DNA from: Polaribacter sp. BAL334
Lineage (GTDB): Bacteria; Bacteroidota; Bacteroidia; Flavobacteriales; Flavobacteriaceae
NCBI RefSeq assembly: GCF_015767435.1
Contig: NZ_JADWOV010000271.1
Location: 62,001-126,000 of the forward strand
Direction of reading: 5' to 3'
Length of the DNA stretch: 64,000 nt
A program made the translations under genes and the position numbers. Of this stretch, positions 35,070-42,901 are shown piece by piece (the stretch's first letter is position 1; each line of letters opens with the position of its first letter). Below the pieces are notes generated by a model, which was not told where the DNA came from, did not search any database, and worked only from the letters and a program-made list of their open reading frames with translations.

Positions 35070-36338
35070 TTAGAAACTAATAACAGTTTCTAACATAAAT
35101 CCATCAAATTTACCTCCATCAAAGATGCTTGCTGCGTTGTATCCAGAGTGTTTTTGGCTAACATACTCCATTTTTAGCAACATGTTTTTAGTTAAAAACC
35201 ATCCACCAGAAAGGTTAAATCTACTGATTTCAATATTGTCTCCATTTCTTTCTTCAGAATCTACAGTGTTGTAACGAGCACCAATGTATAGGTTTTCATC
35301 TTTTCCAAATCTGTAAATAGATTCTAAAGCCCATTGAGTTGCAGTTCTATTATCTGCTTCAGCAGCATTTTTACCAGTTGCATTTTCGTATGTTCCAAAG
35401 AACTCCCAACCTTTATATCTAACAAAAGGGTTGATCATGATAGCACGGATTTGATTTGTTAATCCTGGATTGTAACGACCTGATCTAAAATTTGCAGCAG
35501 GTGTAGCTGTTTCAGGTTCTAAAACTAAATAATATCTTGATCCAGCTCTATCTGCAGAGTATAAGTAAGAAGTTCTAACTCTACCAGTGTTGTATAAAGA
35601 TCCTGTTAATCTGAATCTAAAATCATCATTGATTTGTTTGTCATAACCAAATTTTGCTAAGAAAGAAGCTCCTCCAGTATCAGGATTTGCAACATCTTGA
35701 TTCAATTTACCATTAGAAATACCAACCATAGAGATGAATCCATTTTTACGGTAATAAAACTCAGCACCAACTTCGGTTGTGAATGCATCCATAATTAAGT
35801 TTCCAACAAAAGGGTTGAATAAAGCTTGGGCATTATCTGAACGTCTAAAGTGAGCATCACCATAGTTGTTTTCCATGTGACCAATTTTTACGGTAGCATG
35901 TTTCATAAAGTTTTCCATGAAACCTTCTTTGATAAAATCTAAATTATCAATTTGAATATAACCACCTTTTACATATGGCTCTGGGTGGTGTCTTGATGAT
36001 AAATAGGTACGTAAGTGCATACGTAATCCTTTTCCTAAAACTACATCCATGTCTAAGTTTGCAGTAGCTAAGTTGAAGTTTCCTCCAATTTCTTTTAAAG
36101 GAACTACACCTGAGTTACTGTGAGATAATGATTGAAATTGCAAGGCAGATGCACCACCCATTCTTACATATACACCATCAAATTTTGATAAAACGGTATC
36201 TTTTGGAGCCTCAAAAACATTGATTCCACGTTTGTCTGGATTTCTGTAATTATCCAGGTCTCTCTGTGATTTTTGAGAGAACAAACTCATATTAGTTAAC
36301 ACGATAACTAAAAAAACTATTTTTGCTAAATTTTTCAT
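35070..36338 (-). CDS. Outer-membrane beta-barrel protein (porin-like)
   Basis: 422 aa with signal peptide MKNLAKIVFLVIVLTNMSLF, then alternating strands typical of 14-18-stranded barrels (GLRMHLRTYLSSRHH, ATVKIGHMENNYGDAHFRRS, NLYIGARYNTVDSEER) and a C-terminal FDGFMLETVISF ending in phenylalanine, the outer-membrane insertion signal. It resembles bacteroidete porins of the phosphate/anion-selective OprP-like group in layout, but the ligand is unknown. It lies downstream of a YceI gene with a 42-bp gap, so co-transcription is likely. Confidence 0.85.
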   Translation of the reverse strand: MKNLAKIVFLVIVLTNMSLFSQKSQRDLDNYRNPDKRGINVFEAPKDTVLSKFDGVYVRMGGASALQFQSLSHSNSGVVPLKEIGGNFNLATANLDMDVVLGKGLRMHLRTYLSSRHHPEPYVKGGYIQIDNLDFIKEGFMENFMKHATVKIGHMENNYGDAHFRRSDNAQALFNPFVGNLIMDAFTTEVGAEFYYRKNGFISMVGISNGKLNQDVANPDTGGASFLAKFGYDKQINDDFRFRLTGSLYNTGRVRTSYLYSADRAGSRYYLVLEPETATPAANFRSGRYNPGLTNQIRAIMINPFVRYKGWEFFGTYENATGKNAAEADNRTATQWALESIYRFGKDENLYIGARYNTVDSEERNGDNIEISRFNLSGGWFLTKNMLLKMEYVSQKHSGYNAASIFDGGKFDGFMLETVISF

Positions 36339-36380
36339 ATTAATATTGATTTTGAATTATTGTTTGTGTTTGTTTTAAAA

Positions 36381-36962
36381 TTAATTTTTGAATATTGATT
36401 TAAATTTGACTTCTATTTCGTCACCTGTTTTTATTGTTCCAAGCAAAGCTTTTGGTGGTGCAATTCCAAAAGTGGTCATCAAAAGCTTATGAGATCCTTC
36501 TAAAATGTACACTTTTTCATTTTTTTCAATTGAAAACTTTAAAGTAATTGGTTTTTTAACTCCATTTATAACTAAGTTTCCTGAAGCAGAAATTTCATAA
36601 CGTTTTTCTGTTTTTTTATTGACAGCTATAACTTCTGTTAATGAAAATTCAATTGTTTTAAACTTTTTTGTGTTTAATGCTTCAAAAGTTTTTTTGTCCA
36701 TGGCTAATTTTCCACTTTTCAAACTTTCACTTTCTACAGAGAATGTAAGTGAACTAATTGCAAATTTATCTGCATCAGAAAAAATCATGCTGCCACTTTG
36801 CTTTTCAGCTTGTACATGCCAATCATGCAAAGAAGAAGTTCCTAATACTTGTAAAAAAGAGGTTTCGTTATCTAAAGTTAGTTTCTGAGCCTGAACGAAA
36901 AAAGGCGTTGTCATAAAAACGAATAACAACAGATAGGGTAGTAATTTTGTTTTTTTCATCAT
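36381..36962 (-). CDS. YceI family periplasmic protein
   Basis: 193 aa. The signal peptide MMKKTKLLPYLLLFVFMTTP ends near VQAQ. The YceI barrel shows LGTSSLHDWHVQAEKQSGSM, the central FEALNTKKFKTIEFSLTEV, SGNLVINGVKKPITLKFSIE, and MTTFGIAPPKALLGTIKTGD at the end. The family binds isoprenoid-like lipids, and several members respond to osmotic or pH stress. It heads the YceI-porin-YceI series. An ATATCA-AAAA-TGATAT palindrome lies about 40 bases upstream. Confidence 0.9.
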   Translation of the reverse strand: MMKKTKLLPYLLLFVFMTTPFFVQAQKLTLDNETSFLQVLGTSSLHDWHVQAEKQSGSMIFSDADKFAISSLTFSVESESLKSGKLAMDKKTFEALNTKKFKTIEFSLTEVIAVNKKTEKRYEISASGNLVINGVKKPITLKFSIEKNEKVYILEGSHKLLMTTFGIAPPKALLGTIKTGDEIEVKFKSIFKN

Positions 36963-37002
36963 AATTGTGTTTAATTACGATGCAAAGATTGAGCAATATT
37001 AC

Positions 37003-37018
37003 ATATCAAAAAATGATA
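37003..37018. promoter_or_regulatory. Palindrome ATATCA-AAAA-TGATAT upstream of the YceI gene
   Basis: Perfect 6-bp arms with a 4-base spacer. It is upstream of a -7-like AATCTTTG (36983-36990 on the minus strand) and would overlap the -33 to -12 region of that promoter, as an operator might. The half-sites are inverted relative to FNR/CRP sites. Confidence 0.35.
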
Positions 37019-37063
37019 TTTATCATGTTCACATTTTTCCAAAAAAAATGCAACAAATAAGTT

Positions 37064-37498
37064 TTATTTCAAGCCAGTACTACCAAAACCTCCCGAACCA
37101 CGTTGCGTTTCTGATAATATTTCTACTTCATTCCACTGAATTCTTTCGTGTTTTGCGATGACCAATTGTGCAATTCTTTCTCCATCATTGATTAAAAAAT
37201 CTTCGTTTGATAGATTTACAAGGATTACTCCAATTTCCCCCCTGTAATCAGCATCTACAGTTCCTGGAGAATTTAAAACTGTGATTCCTTTTTTAGCAGC
37301 CAAACCACTTCTAGGCCTTACTTGCGCTTCAAATCCTTGAGGTAAAGCAATATACAACCCTGTTTTTACAATCGCTCTTTCTAATGGTTTTAGATTGATT
37401 GTTGTTTCAATATTCGCTTTTAAATCCATTCCTGCAGCACCTTCAGTTTCGTAGTTTGGAATGTCGTGTTTTGATTTATTAATGATTTGTACTATCAT
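37064..37498 (-). CDS. dut: Deoxyuridine 5'-triphosphate nucleotidohydrolase (dUTPase)
   Basis: 144 aa; hydrolyses dUTP to dUMP, keeping uracil out of DNA and feeding dTMP synthesis. All five dUTPase motifs are visible: [43 protein letters not shown] and the C-terminal [10 protein letters not shown]. It forms the classic homotrimer. It begins four bases after the esterase stop and so is probably in the same transcript, although the pairing has no obvious functional logic. Confidence 0.96.
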   Translation of the reverse strand: MIVQIINKSKHDIPNYETEGAAGMDLKANIETTINLKPLERAIVKTGLYIALPQGFEAQVRPRSGLAAKKGITVLNSPGTVDADYRGEIGVILVNLSNEDFLINDGERIAQLVIAKHERIQWNEVEILSETQRGSGGFGSTGLK

Positions 37499-37502
37499 AT
37501 TA

Positions 37503-38348
37503 TTATAATTTGAATAAAAAATTTAGTGTTTCTAAAAATTCAGATTTCCAAAAAGCTTCATTGTGTTTGCCTTCTGGAACTATTTTTAATTTCATTTTTT
37601 TAGAGGGAAATCCTATTTCTGACAAGGTTTTTACCATTTTTTCAGTGTCAGGAACCATCATTTCTCCTTCTTTTCCTCCTACTAAAAAGTAAATTTTTAG
37701 ATTTTTTTGATTTCCTTTTTCTTTAGCAAAACCATAAATTTCATCAGAAAACCAAAATGAGGTAGAAAGTGCGCCTATTTTTCCAAAGACTTTTGGGTAT
37801 TTCAAACCTCCATAAAACGAAATTAAACCTCCCAAAGAACTTCCAATAATTGCCGTATTTTTTGCGTTGGTTTTTGTCCTGAAATTTGCATCAATATAAG
37901 GTTTCACTTCATTGATTATAAAATCAATATAAAGAGTTCCTTTTCCTCCTCCATATTTTTCATTTTTGAAAGGGGTATATTCGTCAATTCTTTTAGCACC
38001 TGAATTTTCAATTCCTACTACAATAAATCCTTTTCCTGTTTTTTGAAATACATCATTCAGTGTTTCATCAATACCCCATTCGCCAATATATGAAGTTGCA
38101 TCATCAAACAAGTTTTGCCCATCATGCATATAAATTACTGGAAATTTTTTGGATGATTTTTCATAATTTGGAGGCAAATACACCCAAATTTTATGCGAAA
38201 TGTCCAAAGATTTCAGTTCAAATTCTTTCTCTAAAATTGGAACATTAGAAGCTTTTGTACTTGTTTTTTGATTTTTTTCTTGCGCTTGCAATCCCCAAAA
38301 AATAAAGTAAAAAAGAATAAATTTTATTAAAATAGTCTGCGAATTCAA
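37503..38348 (-). CDS. Exported alpha/beta hydrolase, esterase D / ferri-enterochelin-esterase-like
   Basis: 281 aa. It starts at a TTG (38346-38348), since no ATG precedes the signal peptide [18 protein letters not shown] and an in-frame stop lies just upstream. The body has the putative-esterase (PF00756) pattern: [20 protein letters not shown], the nucleophile Ser in [15 protein letters not shown], and a C-terminal His in [10 protein letters not shown]. Natural substrates could be siderophore esters, acyl sugars or S-formylglutathione; export makes polysaccharide or siderophore esters more likely. A -7 box is at 38367-38374. Confidence 0.82.
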   Translation of the reverse strand: MNSQTILIKFILFYFIFWGLQAQEKNQKTSTKASNVPILEKEFELKSLDISHKIWVYLPPNYEKSSKKFPVIYMHDGQNLFDDATSYIGEWGIDETLNDVFQKTGKGFIVVGIENSGAKRIDEYTPFKNEKYGGGKGTLYIDFIINEVKPYIDANFRTKTNAKNTAIIGSSLGGLISFYGGLKYPKVFGKIGALSTSFWFSDEIYGFAKEKGNQKNLKIYFLVGGKEGEMMVPDTEKMVKTLSEIGFPSKKMKLKIVPEGKHNEAFWKSEFLETLNFLFKL

Positions 38349-38366
38349 ATTTTGATTGATTTTTTA

Positions 38367-38374
38367 CAAATATA
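38367..38374 (-). promoter_or_regulatory. -7 promoter box (TATATTTG on the minus strand) for the esterase-dut unit
   Basis: CAAATATA on the plus strand reads TATATTTG towards the esterase gene, 18 bases before its TTG start. Confidence 0.55.
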
Positions 38375-38414
38375 ATAAATGGCGTAAGTATTCTTGAAAA
38401 GTTAATACTTTTCT

Positions 38415-38422
38415 TACTTTTG
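38415..38422 (+). promoter_or_regulatory. Full promoter for gpsA: TTG (38394-38396), 18-base spacer, TACTTTTG
   Basis: The -33 TTG, an 18-base spacer and the -7 box TACTTTTG fit the flavobacterial consensus TTG-N17-23-TAnnTTTG. An inverted repeat AAGTATT (38386-38392) / AATACTT (38404-38410) overlaps the -33 element and may be an operator. Confidence 0.65.
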
Positions 38423-38440
38423 ACACTCAAAATTATTCTT

Positions 38441-39436
38441 ATGAGTGAACAGCAAAAAATTGCAGTTTTTGGAGGTGGAAGTTGGGCAACTGCAATTGTA
38501 AAAATGTTATCTGAAAATTTAGAAAATGTTGGTTGGTATATGCGTGATATTCAAACAATTGAACATATCAAAGAGAATCACCACAACCCAAAATATTTAA
38601 GTTCAGCAGAATTAGATGCAAATCGTTTAGAATTGTCTGCGGATATTAATGATATGGTTGCAAAATATGACGTTCTTATTTTTGCAATTCCTTCTGCTTT
38701 TTTGGTAAGCGAATTGAGCAAATTGTCCATTTCTTTGGAATATAAAATTATTTTTTCTGCCATCAAAGGAATTGTGCCCGAAACAGGTTTGATAGTTGGT
38801 GAACATTTCAATAGAGAATACCAAATTCCACTTGAAAATATTGGTGTAATTACAGGACCTTGTCATGCTGAAGAAGTTGCTATGGAACGTTTATCTTATT
38901 TGACAATTGCGTGTCAAGATGAAGAAAAGGCGAAAAAAATGGCTAAATCTTTAGAAAGTTGGTATATCAATGCAAAAACTTCTGACGATATTATTGGGAC
39001 AGAATATGCAGCTGTTCTGAAAAATATTTATGCGGTCGCAGCCGGAATTGCCCATGGTTTGGGTTATGGAGATAATTTTCAAGCAGTTTTGATGAGTAAT
39101 GCCATTCGCGAAATGAAACGTTTTATCAGAAAAGTGCATAAAATGAAACGAAACATCAATAATTCAGCGTATTTAGGTGATTTGTTAGTGACAGGATATT
39201 CCACATTTAGTAGAAATCGCCATTTTGGAAATATGATTGGAAAAGGATATACTGTAAAATCGGCACAATTGGAAATGAGTATGATTGCTGAAGGCTATTA
39301 TGCTGCGAAAAGTGCTCATAAAATTTCTCAAGAAAACAAAACAAAAACTCCCATTATTGATGCTGTTTTTGCCATTTTATACGACCAAAAAAATCCAAAA
39401 AAAGAATTTAAGAAGTTGACAGATAAATTGGATTAA
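38441..39436 (+). CDS. gpsA: Glycerol-3-phosphate dehydrogenase [NAD(P)+]
   Basis: 331 aa from the ATG at 38441. Makes sn-glycerol-3-phosphate from dihydroxyacetone phosphate for phospholipid synthesis. The nucleotide-binding motif is VFGGGSWATAIVKML. GPCHAEEVAMERLSYLTIAC contains the conserved substrate region. The catalytic Lys lies in EYAAVLKNIYAVAAGIAHGL, followed by GDLLVTGYSTFSRNRHFG. Its reaction is opposite in purpose to the catabolic GlpD encoded at 42.9-44.5 kb. Confidence 0.95.
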   Translation: MSEQQKIAVFGGGSWATAIVKMLSENLENVGWYMRDIQTIEHIKENHHNPKYLSSAELDANRLELSADINDMVAKYDVLIFAIPSAFLVSELSKLSISLEYKIIFSAIKGIVPETGLIVGEHFNREYQIPLENIGVITGPCHAEEVAMERLSYLTIACQDEEKAKKMAKSLESWYINAKTSDDIIGTEYAAVLKNIYAVAAGIAHGLGYGDNFQAVLMSNAIREMKRFIRKVHKMKRNINNSAYLGDLLVTGYSTFSRNRHFGNMIGKGYTVKSAQLEMSMIAEGYYAAKSAHKISQENKTKTPIIDAVFAILYDQKNPKKEFKKLTDKLD

Positions 39437-39441
39437 TTGTT

Positions 39442-39449
39442 TAATTTTG
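39442..39449 (+). promoter_or_regulatory. -7 promoter box TAATTTTG before the ACT-domain gene
   Basis: TAATTTTGCAC matches TAnnTTTG, with a TTG at 39416-39418 (23-base spacer) as possible -33 element. It lies 30 bases before the ATG at 39480. Confidence 0.5.
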
Positions 39450-39479
39450 CACAATTAATTTTAATTTTCAACTTTAAGT

Positions 39480-40139
39480 ATGAAAACAATACAAGAAGTC
39501 GTTGAAAGCACTGTTAGAAAAACTCCTTTTATAGAAGAAGCGCTCAACGAAAAACTCATCAATGTTTCTTCATTAGCAAGAATTATTTTGCCAGAAGTTG
39601 CAGCAGCTCTCAAAAAAGACGTAAAGGTGGGCGCAGTGATGATGGCAATAAATAGATTGTCTCCTGCAAGTGAGTTGAGAATCAGAAAAAACATCAAAAA
39701 ATTAGCATTGGATTTGGGCGATGTGATTGTTCGTTCAGATTTATGCGATTTTACATTCAAAAACACGCCTTCATTATTGAAAGAAATTTCAAGAATTTTA
39801 AACAAATCTTCAGAAAGTGCTGATTATTTTCTAACAGTTTCTCAAGGAATTTTTGAAACAAATATTGTTACAAGTAAAAATTTAAGACCTTTTGTAGAAG
39901 AAATTTTTGAGAAGGAAACGTTGTTAAAAAGCATGTTAGAATTGGCATCAATTACCATCAAATTACCCAAAGACAACCAAGAACAATCTGGGATTTATTA
40001 CTTTATTTTGAAGCAATTGGCTTGGGCAGATATTCCATTGCAAGAAATTATTTCTACGACCAACGAAATGACAATTGTGGTCAAAGAAAAAGACATCAAT
40101 CAAACTTTTGCGATTTTAATGGATATGAAATTGAGCTAA
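39480..40139 (+). CDS. ACT-domain (aspartokinase-C-terminal-like) protein
   Basis: 219 aa, no signal peptide. The N-terminal half (VVESTVRKTPFIEEALNEKL, PEVAAALKKDVKVGAVMMAI) is helical. The C-terminal half has repeated ACT-like segments (DYFLTVSQGIFETNIVTSKN and WADIPLQEIISTTNEMTIVV) resembling the regulatory domain of aspartate kinases; LQEIISTTNEMTIVV is close to the IsxxtSEinItfvV pattern. No kinase domain is present. A cytoplasmic amino-acid sensor is possible. Three bases separate it from the MFS gene. Confidence 0.72.
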   Translation: MKTIQEVVESTVRKTPFIEEALNEKLINVSSLARIILPEVAAALKKDVKVGAVMMAINRLSPASELRIRKNIKKLALDLGDVIVRSDLCDFTFKNTPSLLKEISRILNKSSESADYFLTVSQGIFETNIVTSKNLRPFVEEIFEKETLLKSMLELASITIKLPKDNQEQSGIYYFILKQLAWADIPLQEIISTTNEMTIVVKEKDINQTFAILMDMKLS

Positions 40140-40142
40140 TTT

Positions 40143-41411
40143 ATGGCAAAAACAAATCCTTATGCAGCATTGAAAATAAAAGAATTCAACATTTTTTTAT
40201 TGATGCGTTTTTTACTTGTTTTTGGTTGGTCAATGCAGTTTATCGTGATTGAATGGCAAGTATATAGCATTACAAAAGACCCGTTATCACTAGGAATTAT
40301 TGGATTGATGGAAATAATTCCAGCTTTTTCAATGGCGCTTTTTGCAGGACATATTGTTGATCAAAAAGAAAAACGAAATTTATTAGCGCTCTGCATTGCC
40401 ACTTTTTCACTCATCAGTTTAGGTTTGTATTTTTTAACAACTGACAGTATTTTAGAAAGTTGGTCAACAAATAAAATATTATACGGCATTTACGGATTGG
40501 TTTTTTTTGGTGGATTTTTACGTTCTTTTTTTGGCCCTACAATTTTCTCTTTGGTGGCATTGATTGTTCCCAAAAAAATCTATCACAATGCTGCAACTTG
40601 GAGTACAAGTACATGGAAAACAGCATCAGTATCAGGAGCATTATTTGCAGGATTTTCAATAAGTTGGATGGGAGTTGCAAACACATTATTGTTGGTTTTT
40701 GTACTAGTCATTTTATCCTTCATTGTTGTTTTTTTCATTAAAAAGAAACCCATTTTAAATACTAAAATTGGAGAACCAATCAGAGAAAGTTTGAAAGCTG
40801 GAGTCACTTTTGTATTTCAAAACAAAGCGATTTTAGGGGCTTTAACGTTAGATATGATTGCGGTTTTATTTGGAGGAACTGTTGCCATTTTATCCGTTTT
40901 TGCACAAGATATTTTGAAAGTTGGGAGCGAAGGTTTTGGAATTCTAAATGCCTCAATTTCATTGGGAAGCATTGTAACAATGTTTATCACAACCTATATT
41001 CCTATCAATAAAAATACAGGAAAAAAATTGTTAGTTGCTGTTTTTATTTTTGGATTGAGCATCATTGCTTTTGGATTGTCTTCCATTTTTTGGGTGAGTA
41101 TTTTAGCCTTATTCATAAGTGGAGCTGCAGATGGAATTTCGATGGTCATTCGTCAAACAATTTTACAAATCAAAACTCCTGATGAAATGCGAGGAAGAGT
41201 TTCATCAGTCAACTCAATGTTTGTTGGTTCTTCTAACGAATTAGGTGCTTTTGAAAGTGGTTTGGCTGCAAAAATTATTGGACCTGTTGCTGCTGTTGTT
41301 TTTGGTGGAACTATGACTTTATTGACAGTAGGCGCAACTGCCATTATAAATCCAACTTTGCGCGATTTAGATTTAACAAAAGATATTGAAGAACACGAAA
41401 ATGCAGAATAA
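40143..41411 (+). CDS. Major facilitator superfamily exporter (EntS-like)
   Basis: 422 aa with about twelve membrane segments. The loop 2-3 motif reads AGHIVDQKEKRNLL, a variant of the MFS motif A (G-x-x-x-D-R). The protein is of the MFS_3 / enterobactin-exporter-like group (LLMRFLLVFGWSMQFIVIEW start, later PDEMRGRVSSVNSMFVGSSN). These proteins export siderophores or drugs. It follows the ACT-domain gene by three bases, so the two are probably co-transcribed, which hints that the ACT protein senses something related to the exported compound. Confidence 0.88.
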   Translation: MAKTNPYAALKIKEFNIFLLMRFLLVFGWSMQFIVIEWQVYSITKDPLSLGIIGLMEIIPAFSMALFAGHIVDQKEKRNLLALCIATFSLISLGLYFLTTDSILESWSTNKILYGIYGLVFFGGFLRSFFGPTIFSLVALIVPKKIYHNAATWSTSTWKTASVSGALFAGFSISWMGVANTLLLVFVLVILSFIVVFFIKKKPILNTKIGEPIRESLKAGVTFVFQNKAILGALTLDMIAVLFGGTVAILSVFAQDILKVGSEGFGILNASISLGSIVTMFITTYIPINKNTGKKLLVAVFIFGLSIIAFGLSSIFWVSILALFISGAADGISMVIRQTILQIKTPDEMRGRVSSVNSMFVGSSNELGAFESGLAAKIIGPVAAVVFGGTMTLLTVGATAIINPTLRDLDLTKDIEEHENAE

Positions 41412-41412
41412 A

Positions 41413-42198
41413 TTAGTTCGGAATTGTTCTATAATTACCTAAAAAAAGCGTCCAATCATACGTTTTATAGTCCAAATTTTTGGGTTTTTCAGGTGTTATT
41501 TTATATGTAAAAAGAATTTTTTTAGCACCTTTTTTTCCTCCGAAATCACCTCTAAACCAAGACAATAAAACCGAAGTTGAAGCTGTTTTTGATGTTTTAT
41601 TATACGAAGTTTGCTCTTCTAAATATGCTTTAGTCATAAAATCTAGTTGATTGTCTAAATTTTCAACATCATAAATGGCAACAGGAGGACAACTTTTTGC
41701 GCCACAATTCAATGCAAAATGGATGCGCCAATCTACTTTGTCAACACGCAATTTGCGTTCCCATTTTGGACGAAACCATTTTCTCAAATAACCCAAACTA
41801 ATTTTTATTTTCGATTTTCTGAGTATTCCATGCTCAATATCATCAAAAGAAAGTGTTTCTCCTCCAATTTTGATGCGCTTTTCACTAAAAAAAAAGGCTT
41901 TATTTTCATACAATTTTGGATTTTTAGACAGTGAAATTTGAATAAAAGCATTGTAAATATTTACCCAAAAAGCAATTTTTTGATTGTCAGTTTTAAGTTC
42001 ATTTGTTAAGGCTGTTAAGTTGCTTTCTGACAATTGTTTACGTTCATTTTCTGTTGATTTATTATCTCGAATATTGGTTAATAAATTTTCCGATAATTTA
42101 CCAAAATTTACTTTTTCTTGAGAATTCAAAAAAAAGGATGATAAAAAAATAATACTGTAAAAAAACTGTTTTGTGTAAAATTTCGTATGTTTAAGCAT
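41413..42198 (-). CDS. Exported DUF547 domain protein
   Basis: 261 aa with a signal peptide near the start (YTKQFFYSIIFLSSFFLNSQ). DUF547 features: KIAFWVNIYNAFIQISLSKN, then GGETLSFDDIEHGILRKS, and the cysteine-containing HFALNCGAKSCPPVAIYDVE. DUF547 proteins carry a papain-like fold with conserved Cys/His, but no activity is established. In many marine bacteria DUF547 genes sit next to the glycosyltransferase found here, in arsenosugar-type loci. Its ATG shares the CATG at 42196-42199 with the divergent glycosyltransferase. Confidence 0.88.
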   Translation of the reverse strand: MLKHTKFYTKQFFYSIIFLSSFFLNSQEKVNFGKLSENLLTNIRDNKSTENERKQLSESNLTALTNELKTDNQKIAFWVNIYNAFIQISLSKNPKLYENKAFFFSEKRIKIGGETLSFDDIEHGILRKSKIKISLGYLRKWFRPKWERKLRVDKVDWRIHFALNCGAKSCPPVAIYDVENLDNQLDFMTKAYLEEQTSYNKTSKTASTSVLLSWFRGDFGGKKGAKKILFTYKITPEKPKNLDYKTYDWTLFLGNYRTIPN

Positions 42199-42901
42199 GA
42201 GAATTTCTGTAATTATTCCGGTTTATAATGAGCAAGAAAACCTTGTAAAAAGGTTGTCGTTTTTATGCGAACAAGCTAACAAATTTTCCATAGAAATTAT
42301 TGTTTCCAATTCTCCAGAATCGTTTGATGAAACTCCAAAAGTTTGTGAAAATTTTTCAAATATACGTTTTATAAACAGTCCTCAAAAAGGCAGAGCTGCA
42401 CAAATGAATTTCGGCGCAAAACAGGCAATAGGTGATGTTTTACTTTTTTTACATGCAGATGTTTGCTTGCCAAATAATTTTTATGAGGAAGTAACCAATG
42501 CCATTAAAAATGGATTCAAAGCCGGATTTTTTGCCTATAAGTTTGATAAAGAAACTCGATTATTAAACCTGAATAGTTCATTCACTAAAAACGATGGAAT
42601 TTTTGCTGGTGGAGGAGATCAATGTCAATTTTTCACCAAAGAAACTTTCGAAAAACTCAATGGATATAATGAGGGATATTGTATTATGGAAGATTTTGAA
42701 ATGATTGACAAAGTGCGTAAAATGAAAATTCCCTATACAATTATCCAATCAAAAGCGACAGTTAGTGCCCGAAAATATGATCAAAATTCTTGGCTAAAAG
42801 TGAATTTAATTAATGGTTATGTTTTTTTAAAATACAAATTTGGAGTGCATCCAACAAAATTGAGGAAAACTTATAAAAGCTTGTTGAGAGAACAGGTTTA
42901 A
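42197..42901 (+). CDS. Family 2 glycosyltransferase, TIGR04283 (rSAM/selenodomain-associated) type
   Basis: 234 aa, GT-A fold. The N-terminal ISVIIPVYNEQENLVKRLSF, the segment NSPQKGRAAQMNFGAKQAIG, the metal-binding FLHADVCLPNNF with the HAD motif in place of DXD, and GGGDQCQFFTKETFEKLNGY are typical of TIGR04283. This group is linked to arsenosugar and other small glycoside pathways with radical-SAM partners, none of which are in the window. Overlaps the convergent glpD by four bases. Confidence 0.87.
   Translation: MRISVIIPVYNEQENLVKRLSFLCEQANKFSIEIIVSNSPESFDETPKVCENFSNIRFINSPQKGRAAQMNFGAKQAIGDVLLFLHADVCLPNNFYEEVTNAIKNGFKAGFFAYKFDKETRLLNLNSSFTKNDGIFAGGGDQCQFFTKETFEKLNGYNEGYCIMEDFEMIDKVRKMKIPYTIIQSKATVSARKYDQNSWLKVNLINGYVFLKYKFGVHPTKLRKTYKSLLREQV

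Noticed and set aside
37003..37018. FNR/CRP-type binding site
   Set aside because: The half-sites are ATCA-N4-TGAT, the reverse of the TGAT-N4-ATCA order required.
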